Both the position numbers and the translations under genes were made by a program. From Ligula intestinalis (Eukaryota > Platyhelminthes > Cestoda > Diphyllobothriidea > Diphyllobothriidae), in contig JAYGXS010000005.1 of assembly GCA_036362985.1 (NCBI GenBank), positions 26,407,094 to 26,471,093 of the forward strand: DNA of 64,000 nucleotides. The letters are read 5' to 3'. The notes under the pieces were generated by a model. The model was not told where the DNA came from and made no database searches. It saw only the letters and a list, made by a program, of their open reading frames with translations. Below, one piece after another: positions 31,739 through 45,959 of the stretch; the stretch's first letter is position 1; each line of letters begins with the position of its first letter.

Positions 31739-34700
31739 ACACGGCAGTTCCCCCGTCGATTTTGACGATGGGCACCACGCGCTCCAACAAGCCGCAGCAA
31801 TCGCTGAAGCAAGCCGCAACTGACACGAAGACGAGCTGGGCAAGCAACATGAGAGCGACAGCAAGCAGGAGCAACGCAGAGAACTCGTGCGAGAGAAAAC
31901 AGGAGTTTAGGCAGACTTGCACAGAATCTACCCACTCGCTCGCCACTCCCACCTCCGTTTCCGGTGTAAAAACAAAGTCAATAAGACCGGGGATGAGGGA
32001 GGGTGTAGATGGCTGGCGCGATAAACACTCAGCACGCGCACACTTGACACAGCCATCTCGCTAGTTATGCTCCATAAAGGCCATAAAGGCGCCATAAAGG
32101 CCACATTAAGAGGGAGCCATTGCAGCCTGACTCTCAGTCCTCCCTCTCCTCCCATACGAACACACAGACACACGCGTACAGTAGGAGCAGCTACGTGGGG
32201 GCCCGAGTTTTCCCGTCAGTTGGCAGACCCTCCAAGCCACGGCTTTAAGCGCACCGTGATAGATTCAGACGCATTCAGATTTATTATAGTGAGGGAAGAA
32301 ACGCGCCGACGTCGACCTCCATCTCTCCCCCACCGCATAGTGACCACCTAGCTTTTCGGTTACCCGCAGTGGGATCTAAAACCCAGTGGGAGTGCAAGCG
32401 CAGTCACCAACAGGGAATCAGACGTGAGAGAAAGTGCCAGCGCCTTCCAGGCCGCAGGGACCGTGGTTGGCTGATGACTGGCATTGCATGTGCATACAGA
32501 CCATTGAATCTCAGAAGGGTGAGAGCAGCCCTGCATGAAGCCTGCGCCAACACCCTCCTGAGAGGGGTAACCAGTCAGTCAACGACTGAAAGGCACTACC
32601 CATGCTCCGTCGTCGGTTGGCGTCCGTGGGCGAGGCTGAAAGGTGAGCAAGAGACAATTGGTGAACTTTGCAATTGTGGACGTGCAGAAGAAGGGGAAAG
32701 AGAAGAAAGAGAAGAGGAAGAAGAAGAAGAGAAGAAGGAAGATGAAGTCGAAAAAAGAAGGAGGAGGAGGAGGAGGGGGAAGGACGAAGGGGAAAAAATA
32801 GGAAAAGGGATAGAAAGAAGAAGAAATTGAAGGAGGGAAATAGGGAGAGGAGACGAGGGGAGAACGCAGGCAGGCCGAGAGAGAGGGGAGGAGATGAAGT
32901 TTAGAAAAGAGCAATGAGAGCAAAATCTCAACTTACCTTGCAGCAGAAAATCTTCAGTAGCTACTGAGGCTGTCGTTTGCGCTAAAGACATAACTGTAGG
33001 TGCAGATATTGTGAGTAAGACTGCGGTAATGGAGCGAGTGATATGATTACAGGAGCTACTATGGGGCAGAAAAGGCAAGACAGTGTTCGACAAATTCAGC
33101 AAGAACGGCCTTCACTTACCTGAGGGAGGAGGCACTCACCTGTGTTCCCGACAAACTTGACGACGCAATCGTGACGCAAGGTGACTAGTGAGTGTGGCTG
33201 AGGCTGGTGGTGGGGATGTGTGAGGTGCTGGGTGTGCCGACATCACGGTTAGTGCCTCTGTCGTGAATGCGCATGTGACCTAGTAGGCCCATGCGATGAG
33301 CGAATGATCGGGGGCCGTGTGGGCAGTGAAGACGGCGGTCTCGTCTGTGTGTTGGTGCTCCAGGCACAAGTTCACCAGTCTCTGTGCGATGGATTCGCAA
33401 GTGACCGATTAGACCGATGCGTGAGGTGAATGTGCGATTGCAGTGAGGGCATATCAGGCACTCAGAGCTGGTGGGAGGTTTAGGTGTGGAATTTGTTGCG
33501 GGCGTTAATGTGTCGGAGGGAGTGGAAGAAGTTGTGTGAGTTGGAGTCGGTGGACGAGGGCAACGAGGCATCCCTCGCGTCGGTGATTGCCGTCGAGGTG
33601 GAGGGTGGAGTAGGGTCTGGCGGAGTGTTTGGTGCAGTCGACGAGGATGCTGTCGGAGGAGGGTTGCACGGTTTCCGGAGGTGACCGACTAGGCCAATGC
33701 GTGCACGGAAGGTGCGTTGACAACGCGGACACGTTGGAAGGGCTTGGGTGGTGGCAGCGTGCATCCGTGGATTGTGAGACTTGCGTGCCGACCGTTTTGC
33801 CTTGGCGGCGGCGATCCGACTAGCTTCGTAGATTGCGACGCCCGTTTTGACTGCTCTTCGCCACGCGGTTTGGTCCAGGGTGAGCTCCTCCCAGTTCAGC
33901 GTGTTGATTTGGAGACGCTTCAGGGAGTTCTTCAGGGTGTCCTTGTAACGTCTCTTCTGTCCTCCGTTGCGACGAGTACCTACGGCGACATCGCCATAGA
34001 ACAGTCGCTTGGGTAGCCGTTCATCATTCATACGTACCACGTGTCCACTCCAGCGCAGTTGTATCTGCCTGAGCATGGCCTGGATGCTAAGAACTCCCGT
34101 TCTCTCCAAGATTTCCGTGTCCGGAATCCTCACCTGCCATTTCACCTTCAATATGCGGCGTAGGCAGCTGATGTGAAAATGGTTCAGTTTGCGCGCTTGG
34201 CTAGCATAGACAGTCCAAGTCTCCGCTCCGTACAAGAGTGTTGACAGCACAACAGCCTTTAACATCTTCAATTTCGTTGACAGTTGAAGACCATGACGAT
34301 TCCATACGGAGGCTTGGAGCCGACCGAACGCTTGACTGGCTTTGGAGATTCTGCAGGCAATCTCGGCGTCTATTTAAGTGTTGCGGGAAAGCGTACTGCC
34401 GAGGTAGGTGAAGTTGTCCACGTTCTGCAGTACGGCTCCGTTGACGCTGATGTGTGCGGGGTTGAAGTCAGCACCTGGCGGCGGTTGATGCATAACCACC
34501 GTCTTGTCCGTGTTGATGGTGAGGCCAAAGTTGGCGCAACATGCTCCTTTGCATGTCTGCTTCGGTGGTGGTGTTGAGAGCGCAGTCTTCCGCAAACAGC
34601 AGATCATGAACTGTGGTTGTGGAGACGCGCGTGGGGGCCTGCATCCGACGGATGTTGAGGAGGTTTCCGTCCGTTCTGTAGTTGAGGGGGATTCCGGGAC

Positions 34701-37578
34701 CCTCGTCACGGTAGGCGTCCATCAGCATGGCAGAGAACATGAGACTGAAGAGGGTGGGTGCGAGGACACAGCCCTGTTTTACTCCATTGGTCACTGCGAA
34801 GGCTTCAGACAGCGTTCCGTTGTCCGTGAAGCGCGCCATCATCCCATCATGAAGTTGTCGAACCATGTGGGTGAAGTGTTCCGGACAGCCAAACTTCTGC
34901 AAAACCTTCCAAAGTCCGGGCCGGTTCACGGTGTCGAGGGCTTTTGTCAGATCTACGAACGTATTGTAGAGGTGGGTCCGCATCTCTTGACATTTCTCCT
35001 GCAGCTGACGCGCGGCAAATATCATGTCAGTGGTGCCGCGGTGACGTCGAAAACCACACTGACTTTCAGGCAGAAGCCCTTGTTCCAGGTGGCTATTCAG
35101 ACGATTGAGGAGAATGCGTGCGAAGATTTTTCCGGCAATATTCAACAATGAGATGCCGCGGTGGTTGTCACAGACCTGGTGATTCCCCTTACGCTTGAAG
35201 AGGTGGACGATGGTGGCGTCCTTGAAATCCTGGGGAACTTGGCCCTGTCACCACATCTCTTGGAACAGGGTGGTTAGATGAGTTATGAGTTGGTGGCCAC
35301 CATATTTGTAAATCTCCGCCGGGATCCCGTCGGACCCGGGTGCCTTCCCGCTGGACAGCTGCTTCACAGCCTTCATGGTCTCCTCAGGGGTTGGTGGGAG
35401 GTCGAGATCAGCATTAATTTCGACTTGGAGCAACCGCTAAATGGCAGCCTCAGAGGTGGTAGAGGGCCGGTTGAGTACACTTTGGAAGTGCTCGGCCCAG
35501 CGGCTCAGAAGTTGCGTCTTCTCAGTGATGAGGATGGTACCGTCCGCGCTGAGAAAAGGGGCTGTGGCCCTCACTACGGGGCCGTAGACTGCTTTGAGCG
35601 CTGCGAAGAAGTTCCTCCATTCATTGCGATCAGCGTAGCCTTGGATTTCCTCACCCTTACGTGCCATCCAAGCGTCCTGCATTTCCCGCAGCCGCTGCTG
35701 TACAAGACGGCGACTTCGGTAGTAGGCTGCTTTCGTGGCGTCGGTAGGGTGAGCGACATATTCGTTGCGGAGGCGATTCTTCTCAGAGATGAGAGTACTG
35801 ATGGCTGCATCGTTTTCGTCGAACCAGTCTTGGTGTGGGCGGGGCGCGGGCCCAAGGATGCGTTGTGCAGTGGATTGAACAGCGTCCCGTAGTTGACACC
35901 ATTGGGTCTCCACGGAGGTGTTCTCTTCTGCGATTGGGAGGTTATCGAGCTGGTGAGTCAGCTCGTTGCTGAAACGGAAGCGGTTGGCAGGCATGTTTAA
36001 CAAAGCAGTATTCAACTTACCTGCGGGTCGCTTACCTTGAGGTCTCCTGCGTGGTTGAAGACGGATCCGCATCTTGGAGATGATGAGACGATGATCGGTA
36101 TCACCATCGGCACCCGGCGTTGCCTTTGTCATCAACACGTCCTGCTGGTCGCGTCGCCGCACGAGGACATAATCCAGAAGGTGCCACTGACGAGACCTGG
36201 GGTGCATCCAGATCGCCTTGTGCTGCAGCGGTTGGCTGAAGTAGGTGTCGGTCAGTATGAGACGGTGCAGCGCGCAGGTGCGAAGGAGGAGTAGGCCATT
36301 GTCGTTGAGTCCTCGGAGGCCGTGGGGTCCGAGCACTCCTCTCCAGGCGGCGTAATATGTGCCGACGCGGGCATTGAATTCACCAAGGACTATCAATTTG
36401 TCCGCCTTCGGCACAGAGGCCAGGAGGGCGTGCAGATCCTCGTAGAACTTGTTTTTTGTCTCGTCAGAGCTGGTCATCGGAGGAGCGTAGACACTAACGA
36501 TGGTTGCAAATTTTCCATCCCAGAGAGGCAGGCGGAGACTCATCAGGCGTTCGTTGATACCCTGCGGCGTACAGGGTAGTCGTCCCACGATGTCCTTCCG
36601 GATGGCAAAGGCGACGCCGGCTTCACGTCGCTCTGCCGTCGGACGGCCCACATAGAGGAAGGTGTAGCCGGCACCCACCTATTCTATGGAACCTTCACCG
36701 GAGAAGCGGGTTTCACTGAGTGCGGCGATGTCCACCTTGAAGCGCGCCAGCTCCCGGGCGATGAGCGCTGTTCTCCGTTCCGGTCGAATGCTCCTCGTGT
36801 TAGCTAAAAGAGAACGAACATTCCAAGCGCCGAAGATGATAGGACTTACCTGAGCTCCCTGACCTGTCGTCCTGTGAGCTCTGGGAGCTGTCCTGCGGGA
36901 AGGAAACGGGTTAGAGGGAGGGCGGGGAAGAGAGAGGTTTTGATTTGCGTTTGTAGTGTTTCGACCGCGTGTTTGCATTCTGTCAGCCACGGTCAACTGG
37001 CAGATGTCACAACCCAACGTATTTGGAATCCACCTTTTATAGGTCCATCAACCCTCTCGCAAGGGGCAGCAGCGCTACTCCACAAAGGGACTGCCGGTCA
37101 CCCACAACTGCTGCCGAACTGCACTATGGGCCGTGAGTGTTTTGGTGCCGATCTTGGCTGTGAGCCTGCCTACAGCTTAGCTGAGGACTTTTAGGGGGGG
37201 GGGGGTAGGGAGAATTTGGGAAATAAGGTTGGGAGCAGCAGTAATTATCCTGGTAGCAGTAGCGGTGAAGGGACTGTGTCTTACGTCTGAATGATAGGCG
37301 TTCTAGTGCTATGGCATCTGACTGTGGGTAGAATTGCTGCTACGAGTTAGGTGTTATTCATGTTACTGAGGTGGCAAACTCTGTGAGGACTGAGAGTGCT
37401 AGTCATGGCGGTAGGACTACTATTTGAGTAGGAATCGCTACGATGGAATAAGGTCACTTTAGGAGCACGGTAATGGAATGGTATAGGCATGGTTGTAGAG
37501 TCAACACTAGAAATATCAGGCAGAGTAACATATAACAGTTAGCAAACAGAAAAGTAATAAGATAAGATAAACTAGATG
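31684..37578 (-). mobile_element. Zinc-finger LINE, copy B (5'-truncated)
   Basis: Aligns to copy A from its (TG)n tail (31742-31684) to about 37578, where homology stops inside the 5' leader; copy A continues about 350 bp further. Its 5' end abuts a Penelope endonuclease fragment. Nucleotide identity with copy A is high by eye. Confidence 0.85.
33185..37000 (-). pseudogene. LINE endonuclease-reverse transcriptase-zinc finger protein, copy B
   Basis: Same architecture as copy A, with complementary damage. The region that is broken in A ([27 protein letters not shown]) is continuous here. However, the endonuclease has GEFNARVG instead of GDFNARVG, the RT has LLFAEDCALN instead of FADD, and there are stops after GEGSIE (about 36679) and near 35437. 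A deletion near 34550 removes about 17 residues found in copy A ([16 protein letters not shown] region). In the C-terminal part, fingers [16 protein letters not shown] and CPHGPRSF..HMRIH are better preserved than in A, but split between two frames. Both catalytic centres are mutated, so it cannot work. Confidence 0.85.
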
Positions 37579-37860
37579 TAGACCCACGCATACATACGCA
37601 ATGCTAAGGCTAACGGATATCAGAGGATAGACCCAAACCCTCAACTTGCATTGCACTTTGAAGAAACTGGCCATAATTTCAATCATATTAGGTCGGAGCA
37701 AAGCAACGATAAAACGGCGAACACTTGAGGCGTAGTATTCAGGTATCAACTCCAGGACTAAGCATCTGGACCTTCCTGCAAATTATAATGTCCTACATCA
37801 TTACGTACAGGCAGATCCAGACAAGAGGGCCACGCATGACTTAAGAAAGTCGCACAGACA
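37579..37860 (+). pseudogene. Penelope-type endonuclease C-terminal fragment
   Basis: Reads THAYIRNAKA..RIDPNPQLALHFEETGHNFNH, then in a shifted frame SRTKHLDLPANYNVLHHYVQ. These align with the end of the endonuclease at 7330-7555 (QLAAHVAETSHDFD and HLHLPTAYKVLRHYV). It is clearly a different, diverged Penelope family. The reverse transcriptase part is absent: LINE copy B borders it on the 5' side. It has at least one stop and one frame change. Confidence 0.65.
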
Positions 37861-38564
37861 CACCTTGAGAACGAGCCCATCCGACGAAGGGCCGGCCCAA
37901 ACAACGCGGGCGAAAGATCAAACACTCACCATCTTACCATCGAATCAATTACTCATAACGCACCCAGCTAGTCTGCCCGCCAAAAATCCTCTTAAGTGCG
38001 TCGCAGCAAACAAAAGAATCGATAAGCCCCAACTAGACAGCTAGGTCATGGGTTGCCACTTTCAGTTTCTGTTCTATTAATTGCGGTTTAAGTTTTGACA
38101 AAAATGAACCAACTAAGCTCGCAGAAACGTCTGAATATTCATAAATTTGTTCCGGTTATATTTACTTATTTATTAGATTACCAACCCATACCTCTCAATT
38201 TTGTCAATCTGAAGCTAATAAAACTCTGAGACAAGCATTCGCCTGTTTCTATGTAAAATTGTATGTCAAATATACGCTCGGCAATACGTATTACTCTGAA
38301 ATTGCTGTTTTAGTCCAACTAAGTTGAATATTTAAATTGCTTAATTCCACGCAGCACCACTCCACTCTTGAATTTGGTAAAGACGGTTCGCCAATATCTT
38401 TTCAATAAATATTGCCTGCCATAACCACGGCTGTGTATTTTCTGAACTGAACCAGAAGAGACCAGCTGTTTGCTTCCGGAGACGGAAAACAGGGCTGATT
38501 CTGCTTATGGCGGACAGCTTCCAATGATGTCCTGCTCCTTGTTCAATACCCACTGTGTCAACGT
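37861..38564. other. Intergenic, probably Penelope 3' region
   Basis: No further motif recognised. The first part may be the untranslated end of the Penelope fragment. Confidence 0.35.
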
Positions 38565-38930
38565 CGTGTCTTTGCAGGCAGCTGTTTCCAACTCGTTGAC
38601 CCGAAGACGCTTGGACCGGTATCATCGCAAGCATACAAGCGCGTAAAAACTAGCGTGTCCACATAGTCAGGGCCGGCCAAGGACCATTTGAACACGCCAC
38701 CCCCCAGCCAACGCAGCGAGGTCCTCTACACGTGACACCCCTTCGGGCAATGCAGCACACCAATCGCAAACAACTGGAACTTTCTTCACAATCACATAAA
38801 AGCAATTGCTATCTCCCTCACACAAAACAGACAAACACTCTCTTTCGGGCGAGACTTAAGGTAGTTAACACCACCCTTGGCTTTGCCACCAGCCACTGCT
38901 GCCTGAGACAGCAATGCCTTTTACCAATAA
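38565..38930 (+). repeat. Dispersed repeat R2, long copy
   Basis: Contains GCAGGCAGCTGTTTCCAACT, TAGTCAGGGCCGGCCAAGGA, CATTTGAACACGCC and GCAATGCAGCACACCAATCG. The last two blocks align with the minus strand of 9950-10010, linking the R2 blocks into one family of at least 350 bp. Confidence 0.55.
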
Positions 38931-39982
38931 TCTCGGATTCACTCTGATGACCCTAGTACATCCACTGCTTAGACCCCTGCAAGATAACCCATCGCAGCAA
39001 GTTTTTGTCCTCATAAAACTTGCTGTCATAACACAGAAACTATTAAAAAACGAGCAGTATTAACTGTTTTGCCTATTTAAGTTTCAGGCGACGAAGCGGT
39101 CGGTTTTCACTTGCATATAGGACCCAACTTGATTTGCTTGACTGGAAATTCTCAAGGAAAGGATTATGCGCTCGGATGAGAGGACTTTAAAACCAATGCC
39201 GCTTGTAGTTAGGTTTCGAAAGTGAAGTTCCCACTGATACAAGATTTCGCGAACTTTACAAAATTTATGCTACGCGATAAAACGCGTTTTTACAGCAGTA
39301 GCTCTGGATACTTAACCAATTGCAAAAGCGCGTTTTTCCTGTATCTAGCGTTTTGAATCCGCAAGTCACATATATTAGCATATGAACCCATAATGACATT
39401 ACTGGTCACATTTGCAGTTATACTGGCGAACTATTGGCCTACTGACTTGAATTTTAGCATCCTGTCAGTCTTGCCTTTGAAGTAAAAAGACCTTCACTGT
39501 TCGTGCTCACCTCATTTCCTTTCCAGTAGACTTACTTCTTTAATGTTAAATACCAAGCGGTTATAATTTAAAGTTGGACAGATTAAAGCTAAAATTTGGG
39601 ATTCTGATGTCGTTCGAATGATACCGTTTAAGTAATTACTTAAAAACTAACACGTTAATCATCTTTAGTCCGTAAACAAGGACTGGTATGTTTTTTTGCC
39701 ATAGAAACTTCATTAAGCTTCATAAATCAGCAGGTTAGCTACAGCCTTTTCAGCCTCACAGATGATTTTCCGGCACTGTAGTACAAATGCTTAGATAACT
39801 GCATCCAGAGCTATCTGAAGCCAAGTAAAGGATCCACGTGGAATAGATGCTTTAAAAATTCCTCGAAAACTGAGACTGTCATCAAAAGGACTTCGCTTCA
39901 GCAATGTCACTCTGTGAACAACAGTAGAGAATATATTTGAATAAACAACATTAAGGAAAGTTTTAGTAAGAGATGAATAGTT
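38931..39982. other. Tubulin 3' flank
   Basis: AT-rich sequence downstream of the beta-tubulin stop. No gene seen, and no clear AATAAA within about 250 bases on the minus strand. Confidence 0.4.
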
Positions 39983-41395
<1,413 letters not shown>

Positions 41396-41859
41396 GATTC
41401 CTGTGGTTGTTATGAGTCCAAACGCCGCTGCACGACCTTTAATTTATACTAGGATAGGATAAAAGGTTTCCGTTCAAGGTCGAAATGGATTAATTTAAGT
41501 GATCGTCGCATTGAGAATATTTTTCATTTGTTACTGGCGTTTGAAAGAAAGCTATACTAAAAAGTTTAATTTTTCAAGCTTACTTTTGTTGAATTAATAT
41601 CACGTCACCTTTGCTTTTAACGTGGAATTCATTTGCGGCCACAGGATATTCACTCCGACCCGGGAGTTTTTTTCAGCAGGTATTTTAGTTGCAGAGTGGA
41701 ACAAACGTCGCCAACTTTTTGCCGAAATGAAGAAGCGAAACAGCGAGGTGGAAAAAAACTGGGTTATTTACAACAACCAAGTAATTCAACGTCCATAGTT
41801 CTCACCTTGGACAGGTCCGTTCCGGATAACCACGCAGTCGACCCGATAGGGGAGCGGGT
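41396..41859. other. Region between tubulin and a LINE
   Basis: Must hold the tubulin 5' UTR and promoter (minus strand), unless there is an upstream untranslated exon. No TATA box can be assigned with confidence. The part above about 41640 may already be the leader of the CR1-like LINE. Confidence 0.4.
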
Positions 41860-44690
41860 TTGAGCCCGAACGTAAAAACTACCCGAACAAGCCGAGAAAA
41901 GAAACTTAAGTGCATGTACACCAATATAAAAGGCCTGCTTTCTAAATTAGACAAGCTTAAGATTACTCTGTGCCAAGTGGAACAAGATGTAGTCTGTATA
42001 ACGGAAACATGGTTATCCACAAAGGTAGACGATCGGGAATTTGCTCTCCTCGGTTTTCAGCTGTTCCAAAAAGATAGAGCCGGGTGTCAGGGTGGGAATG
42101 TGCTTACCTATGTTACACATGGTCTGCAAGTGTCAAACAAAACTGACCAGCTCTCATCCGATATAACATCCATTTGGCTCACCGTCAGAACGCCGGGGTC
42201 TCAAGCCCTTGACATCTTGGCGGTTTATCGACCGCCGTCGAACGAGCCACAGTCAGACACTAGCCTGATAGAGGAAGTTTAGGCATTTGCCGTGCGATCC
42301 AATGTCAGGATTATGGGCGACTTTAATGCTCCGCGTATCGACTGGAACCTCGGTTCTGCGACCAGGTCAGAATTAAGTTTAGATTGCCGACTCCTACGCA
42401 CGGTACAAAAAGCATTTCTTTCACAACACGTCCTATTTCCGACCAGGCAGGGTGAAGGGCGACAGGCCAACTGCCTGGATCTTGTACTGTCAAAAGCGCC
42501 TGACAGTGTAGACGTCCTTAATTGCTTACCTGCTCGAGGCAAAATCAACCATGTAGTATTACAGTGGAAGTATTCACTCTTTTCTGTACCTGATCGTAGC
42601 GCAACCGTTAGACAGAACATATGGCGACGAAACTTTAATAAAATGAAAACCGAATGCGCAGGGTAGACTGGAAGGAGGCATTCACCGGGTGTGTCCACGG
42701 GGATTGGTCGGTGTTTAAGACTGTATTAAACGGACTAATCATCATTTTATGCCCCATCTCGAAAATAAAAGCCACTAATAAACCCCAGTGGCTAATAAAT
42801 ACGCTGAAGAGGGAAGTTAATCGTAAAGGAAAGCTGCTTCAAACGTATCGGAGAGAGAAGACCACCGAGTCACACAACAAGTACAAAGCGCAGAGAAATA
42901 AGGTTAAGGGCCTTGTACTTAAAACCCACCAAAGCTTCGAGAGTGACCTAATTAACCGTGCAGTAGAAAATCCGAAGGTCTTCTACAACTACATAAGTCG
43001 ATCTACCCGAAATAGGGACCCCATCCCGGTGTTAAAAACGGGTGATTGCACCGAAATTTGCGAGAACAAAGCAAAGGCTGAACATCTATCCAGGTTCTTT
43101 TAGTCGGTTTTTACGAGAGAGGTCTAACTAACCGTTACCAATTTTAGTACAGAGGGGATTCCGACCATTAACTCAGTTGTGCTTACGGAAGTTACTGACC
43201 TGCAAGAACTTCTTAAGCTCCGAGGCGCGAAGTTGCCAGGTCCAGACCGCAAACCTGCAAAGCTGTTGAAGGAGCTTGCCATGGATTTTGCAGAACCCCT
43301 GCAGTTACTCTTCCGGGCCTCCCTAAACACAGGCCAAATGCCACCCGACTGGACGAAAGCGTGGATCTCACCCATACACAAAAGTGGGAGTCGGGCGTCC
43401 GCAAACATCTACAGACTAATAAGCCTTACTTCAATATGTTGCAAGATCAGGGAGCGAGTAATCAAAATAGAGTTTATGCAATTCTTAGAGTGTCACCGAC
43501 TTCTTTCTGACAAACAGCACGGATTTCGTACAGGACGGTCTTGCCTGACAAATCTGCTCTACTTTGTGGAACAATGGACCAGAGCACTCGATCAAGGAAA
43601 CACGGTGCGCGCTGTCTTCGTAGATTTCAAAAAGGCGTTTGGCACTGTGCCTCATCAACGTCTCCTTTACAAGCTTAGGCGTATAGGGGTAACAGGCAAC
43701 CTTTTCCGATGGATTGAAAACTTTCTGACTGGCCGAACTCAAACCGTATGTATTGGGGATCAGCGATCGGCGGAGGTGGTGGTTGATAGTGGGGTCCCCC
43801 AGGGTTCCTTTTTGGGCCCTATACTCTTCCTTATATATATCGACGACTGCATAAGTGGATTAGACTGCGAAACCGCAGTGTTTGCCGACAATTTAGAACT
43901 CTGGAAGGTCATTCATAGCGAAGACGACGAAGAAAATCTGCAGGCAGATTTGCACCGACTGGAGCAATGGTCAAACGAGTGGCTACTGCCATTTAACGTC
44001 ACCAAATGCAACATTATGCGCTTTGGTAGTACTAAATCGTCGTATCGGAGGGTTAACAACGTAAATAATACACCGCTGCCAGAAGCAGAGACCCAGAAAA
44101 ATCTGGGGGTGTGGTTCACTCCCTCACTTAAGCCATCACTCCACTGACTGAAGTTGGCCAAATCCGCAATGTCGAGCTTGTATCTAATCAAGCGCACCTT
44201 TGCTAAATTCGATGAAGTTGTCTTTGGCAAGGTCTTTGGCAGGTTTGTGCGGCCCCAACTGGAATTTGCCATCCAAGCCTGGAAACCTTGGACAGTCAAA
44301 GTCAAAAAACCTTGAAAGGGTACAACGACAGGCAACTAAGTTAGTGCGAGGCCAAGCGTACCTTCCTTATAAGACACGACTGACCAATCTTGACTTATTT
44401 TCTCTGAATTACAGACAGGTGCGTGGTGCCCTTATACAGGCATTTCGCATGCTGCGGGGTAAGAATTGTTGCCTAGCATCCAATGATTTCTTTGAGCTGG
44501 CCACCACTACTAGATTGCGTGGACACCCTCTCAAACTACATGTGACTGGGGCAAGATTGAACACACGAAAATTCTTCTTCTCTAAGAAGGTAATCCAGGC
44601 ATAGAATGCTCTACGTGCAAACATTATCATGTTCCCATCTGTGGACACGTTTAAGATGCAGTTGGATCAGCATAAAGAAAGACGTTCTTT
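41860..44690 (+). pseudogene. CR1-like endonuclease-reverse transcriptase, broken
   Basis: Endonuclease motifs: YTNIKGLLSKLDKL, DVVCITETWLS, LAVYRPP and GDFNAPRIDW. A stop (TAG, 42280) splits the domain between the last two. RT motifs: LPGPDRKPAKLLKE, WISPIHKSGS, LLSDKQHGFRTGRSCLTNLL, VFVDFKKAFGTVPH (usual Asp changed to Gly), SGVPQGSFLGPILFLIYIDD, and FADNLELW, where the second catalytic Asp (codon 43890-43892) is Asn. The C-terminal part has LERVQRQATKLVRGQ..YKTRL and FRMLRGKNCC. Additional stops and frame changes at 42660, 43103 and 44147. Not functional. Confidence 0.8.
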
Positions 44691-45205
44691 GTAATGATGC
44701 TAGACTAATTAAGTTATTGCCCGTCAGCAAGTTAGGTTTACACTAGACTCTCTGGCAGAAATTACCTTCCTAAAAACATACTGTTCACTAGTTTTCAGTA
44801 ATAGGTTTGTTTAGAATGATGATTGACCGTGAATCTCATATGAGGGGCGCATTTCCGACACTCGGTGATGTTCTCGTGACCACCGCAATCTTTTCCTCGT
44901 GTGACAATTAGGATATTGAACAACCGCGATGGCCTCCTCCTGAATGATCCAAGCACTTTCAGCAGCAGGACATCCGATTAGCATATTCCCTTTGCCTTCC
45001 CCCCACAGGCGACGGTTTTTCTCCTAAAATCTCATAAATGGCATTCAAAACTAAATTTATGAAAGACGCCTAAGGGGTATTTTTACCGTCTGCCCCCTAC
45101 CGTAGTTTCATTTCTGGTAATGCCACATGTTCTGCATGATAGCCATGTACAAAGAGGAAGCTCAAAGGTATTTACCTATATTTCCCTAATAAAACTGAAC
45201 TGAAC
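41860..45205 (+). mobile_element. CR1-like LINE, degenerate
   Basis: Non-LTR retrotransposon with an endonuclease (41880-42640), reverse transcriptase (43179-44150), C-terminal domain (44160-44690) and 3' UTR. It ends near 45205 in AAAACTGAACTGAACTG, a short tandem 3' end typical of CR1-type elements. Lies head-to-head with beta-tubulin. Related relics follow at 45640, 45960-47290, 48360-48600 and 52979-53560. Confidence 0.75.
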
Positions 45206-45639
45206 TGCTTTGAAGTATTTGAAGTGAGATTTTCTGAGAATTTGTGTAGGCAGAAGCGATTATCCGGTTACAGTGGCGTAAAAGGTGTGAGCAGAACTGT
45301 CGGCCACTACTAAGAAGCGGTCCGTAACGATTGTTGCGATCGCAAAACTGGCAGGCTAGATGCGTTATAAATTTTAATATTTTAATGAAAAGAGTTATTT
45401 TAGAAGCCCGTCTAGTCTTCCGAATAGAACGTAACAGGGCACAGCGAAAAAAATCGCAAGAAGGTAAGAATAAGCAATGTGAACTGGCGCATGACGAGTA
45501 TAATGTGGGAAAAACAAGTTGTGAGAGATTAAAGAACTGAGATATCTTCCTTTTACCTTGCGGTTTATTAGCTGCTTATTAAGTATATGCTGCTGAATTA
45601 TTGAACGCTTGCAGTTGAACACTCAGAATAGCCATGTTT

Positions 45640-45740
45640 GCTGAGAATGTCAGCCTAATGAGAGCCATCAGATCCAACGCCAACAGGCAAGCACTTCAAG
45701 AGCGTCTGAACGGACTAAGCAATTGGTCTGCTAGTTGAGT
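45640..45740 (+). pseudogene. CR1-like RT scrap
   Basis: MFAENVSLMRAIRSNANRQA then LNGLSNWSAS. This corresponds to the catalytic FADD..L region and following helix of the CR1-like RT, with both Asp lost. It overlaps neither neighbouring copy and seems a separate fragment. Confidence 0.6.
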
Positions 45741-45959
45741 TTTACATTTTAATGTTGGCTAGCGTATAATCCAAAAACTCCGTGCCAGTTAAACCGGTGA
45801 GGTTGTTTTTTTTTCGAATAACTTCAGGACGGACAGACTCCTTCAAATGTTGAGAAACAGGTAGAACTTGGTTATGTAATAATCTCCGCACACAAATAAT
45901 TTTTACATTGTCTAAAGCCAGCTAAAGGGGTGGCACAAGTTTTATTTTCGCAATGTTAT

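Noticed and set aside
13551..37578. Copies A and B considered as a segmental duplication
   Set aside because: Sequences outside the LINE differ on both sides and the 5' ends are at different points, so independent insertions explain it better.
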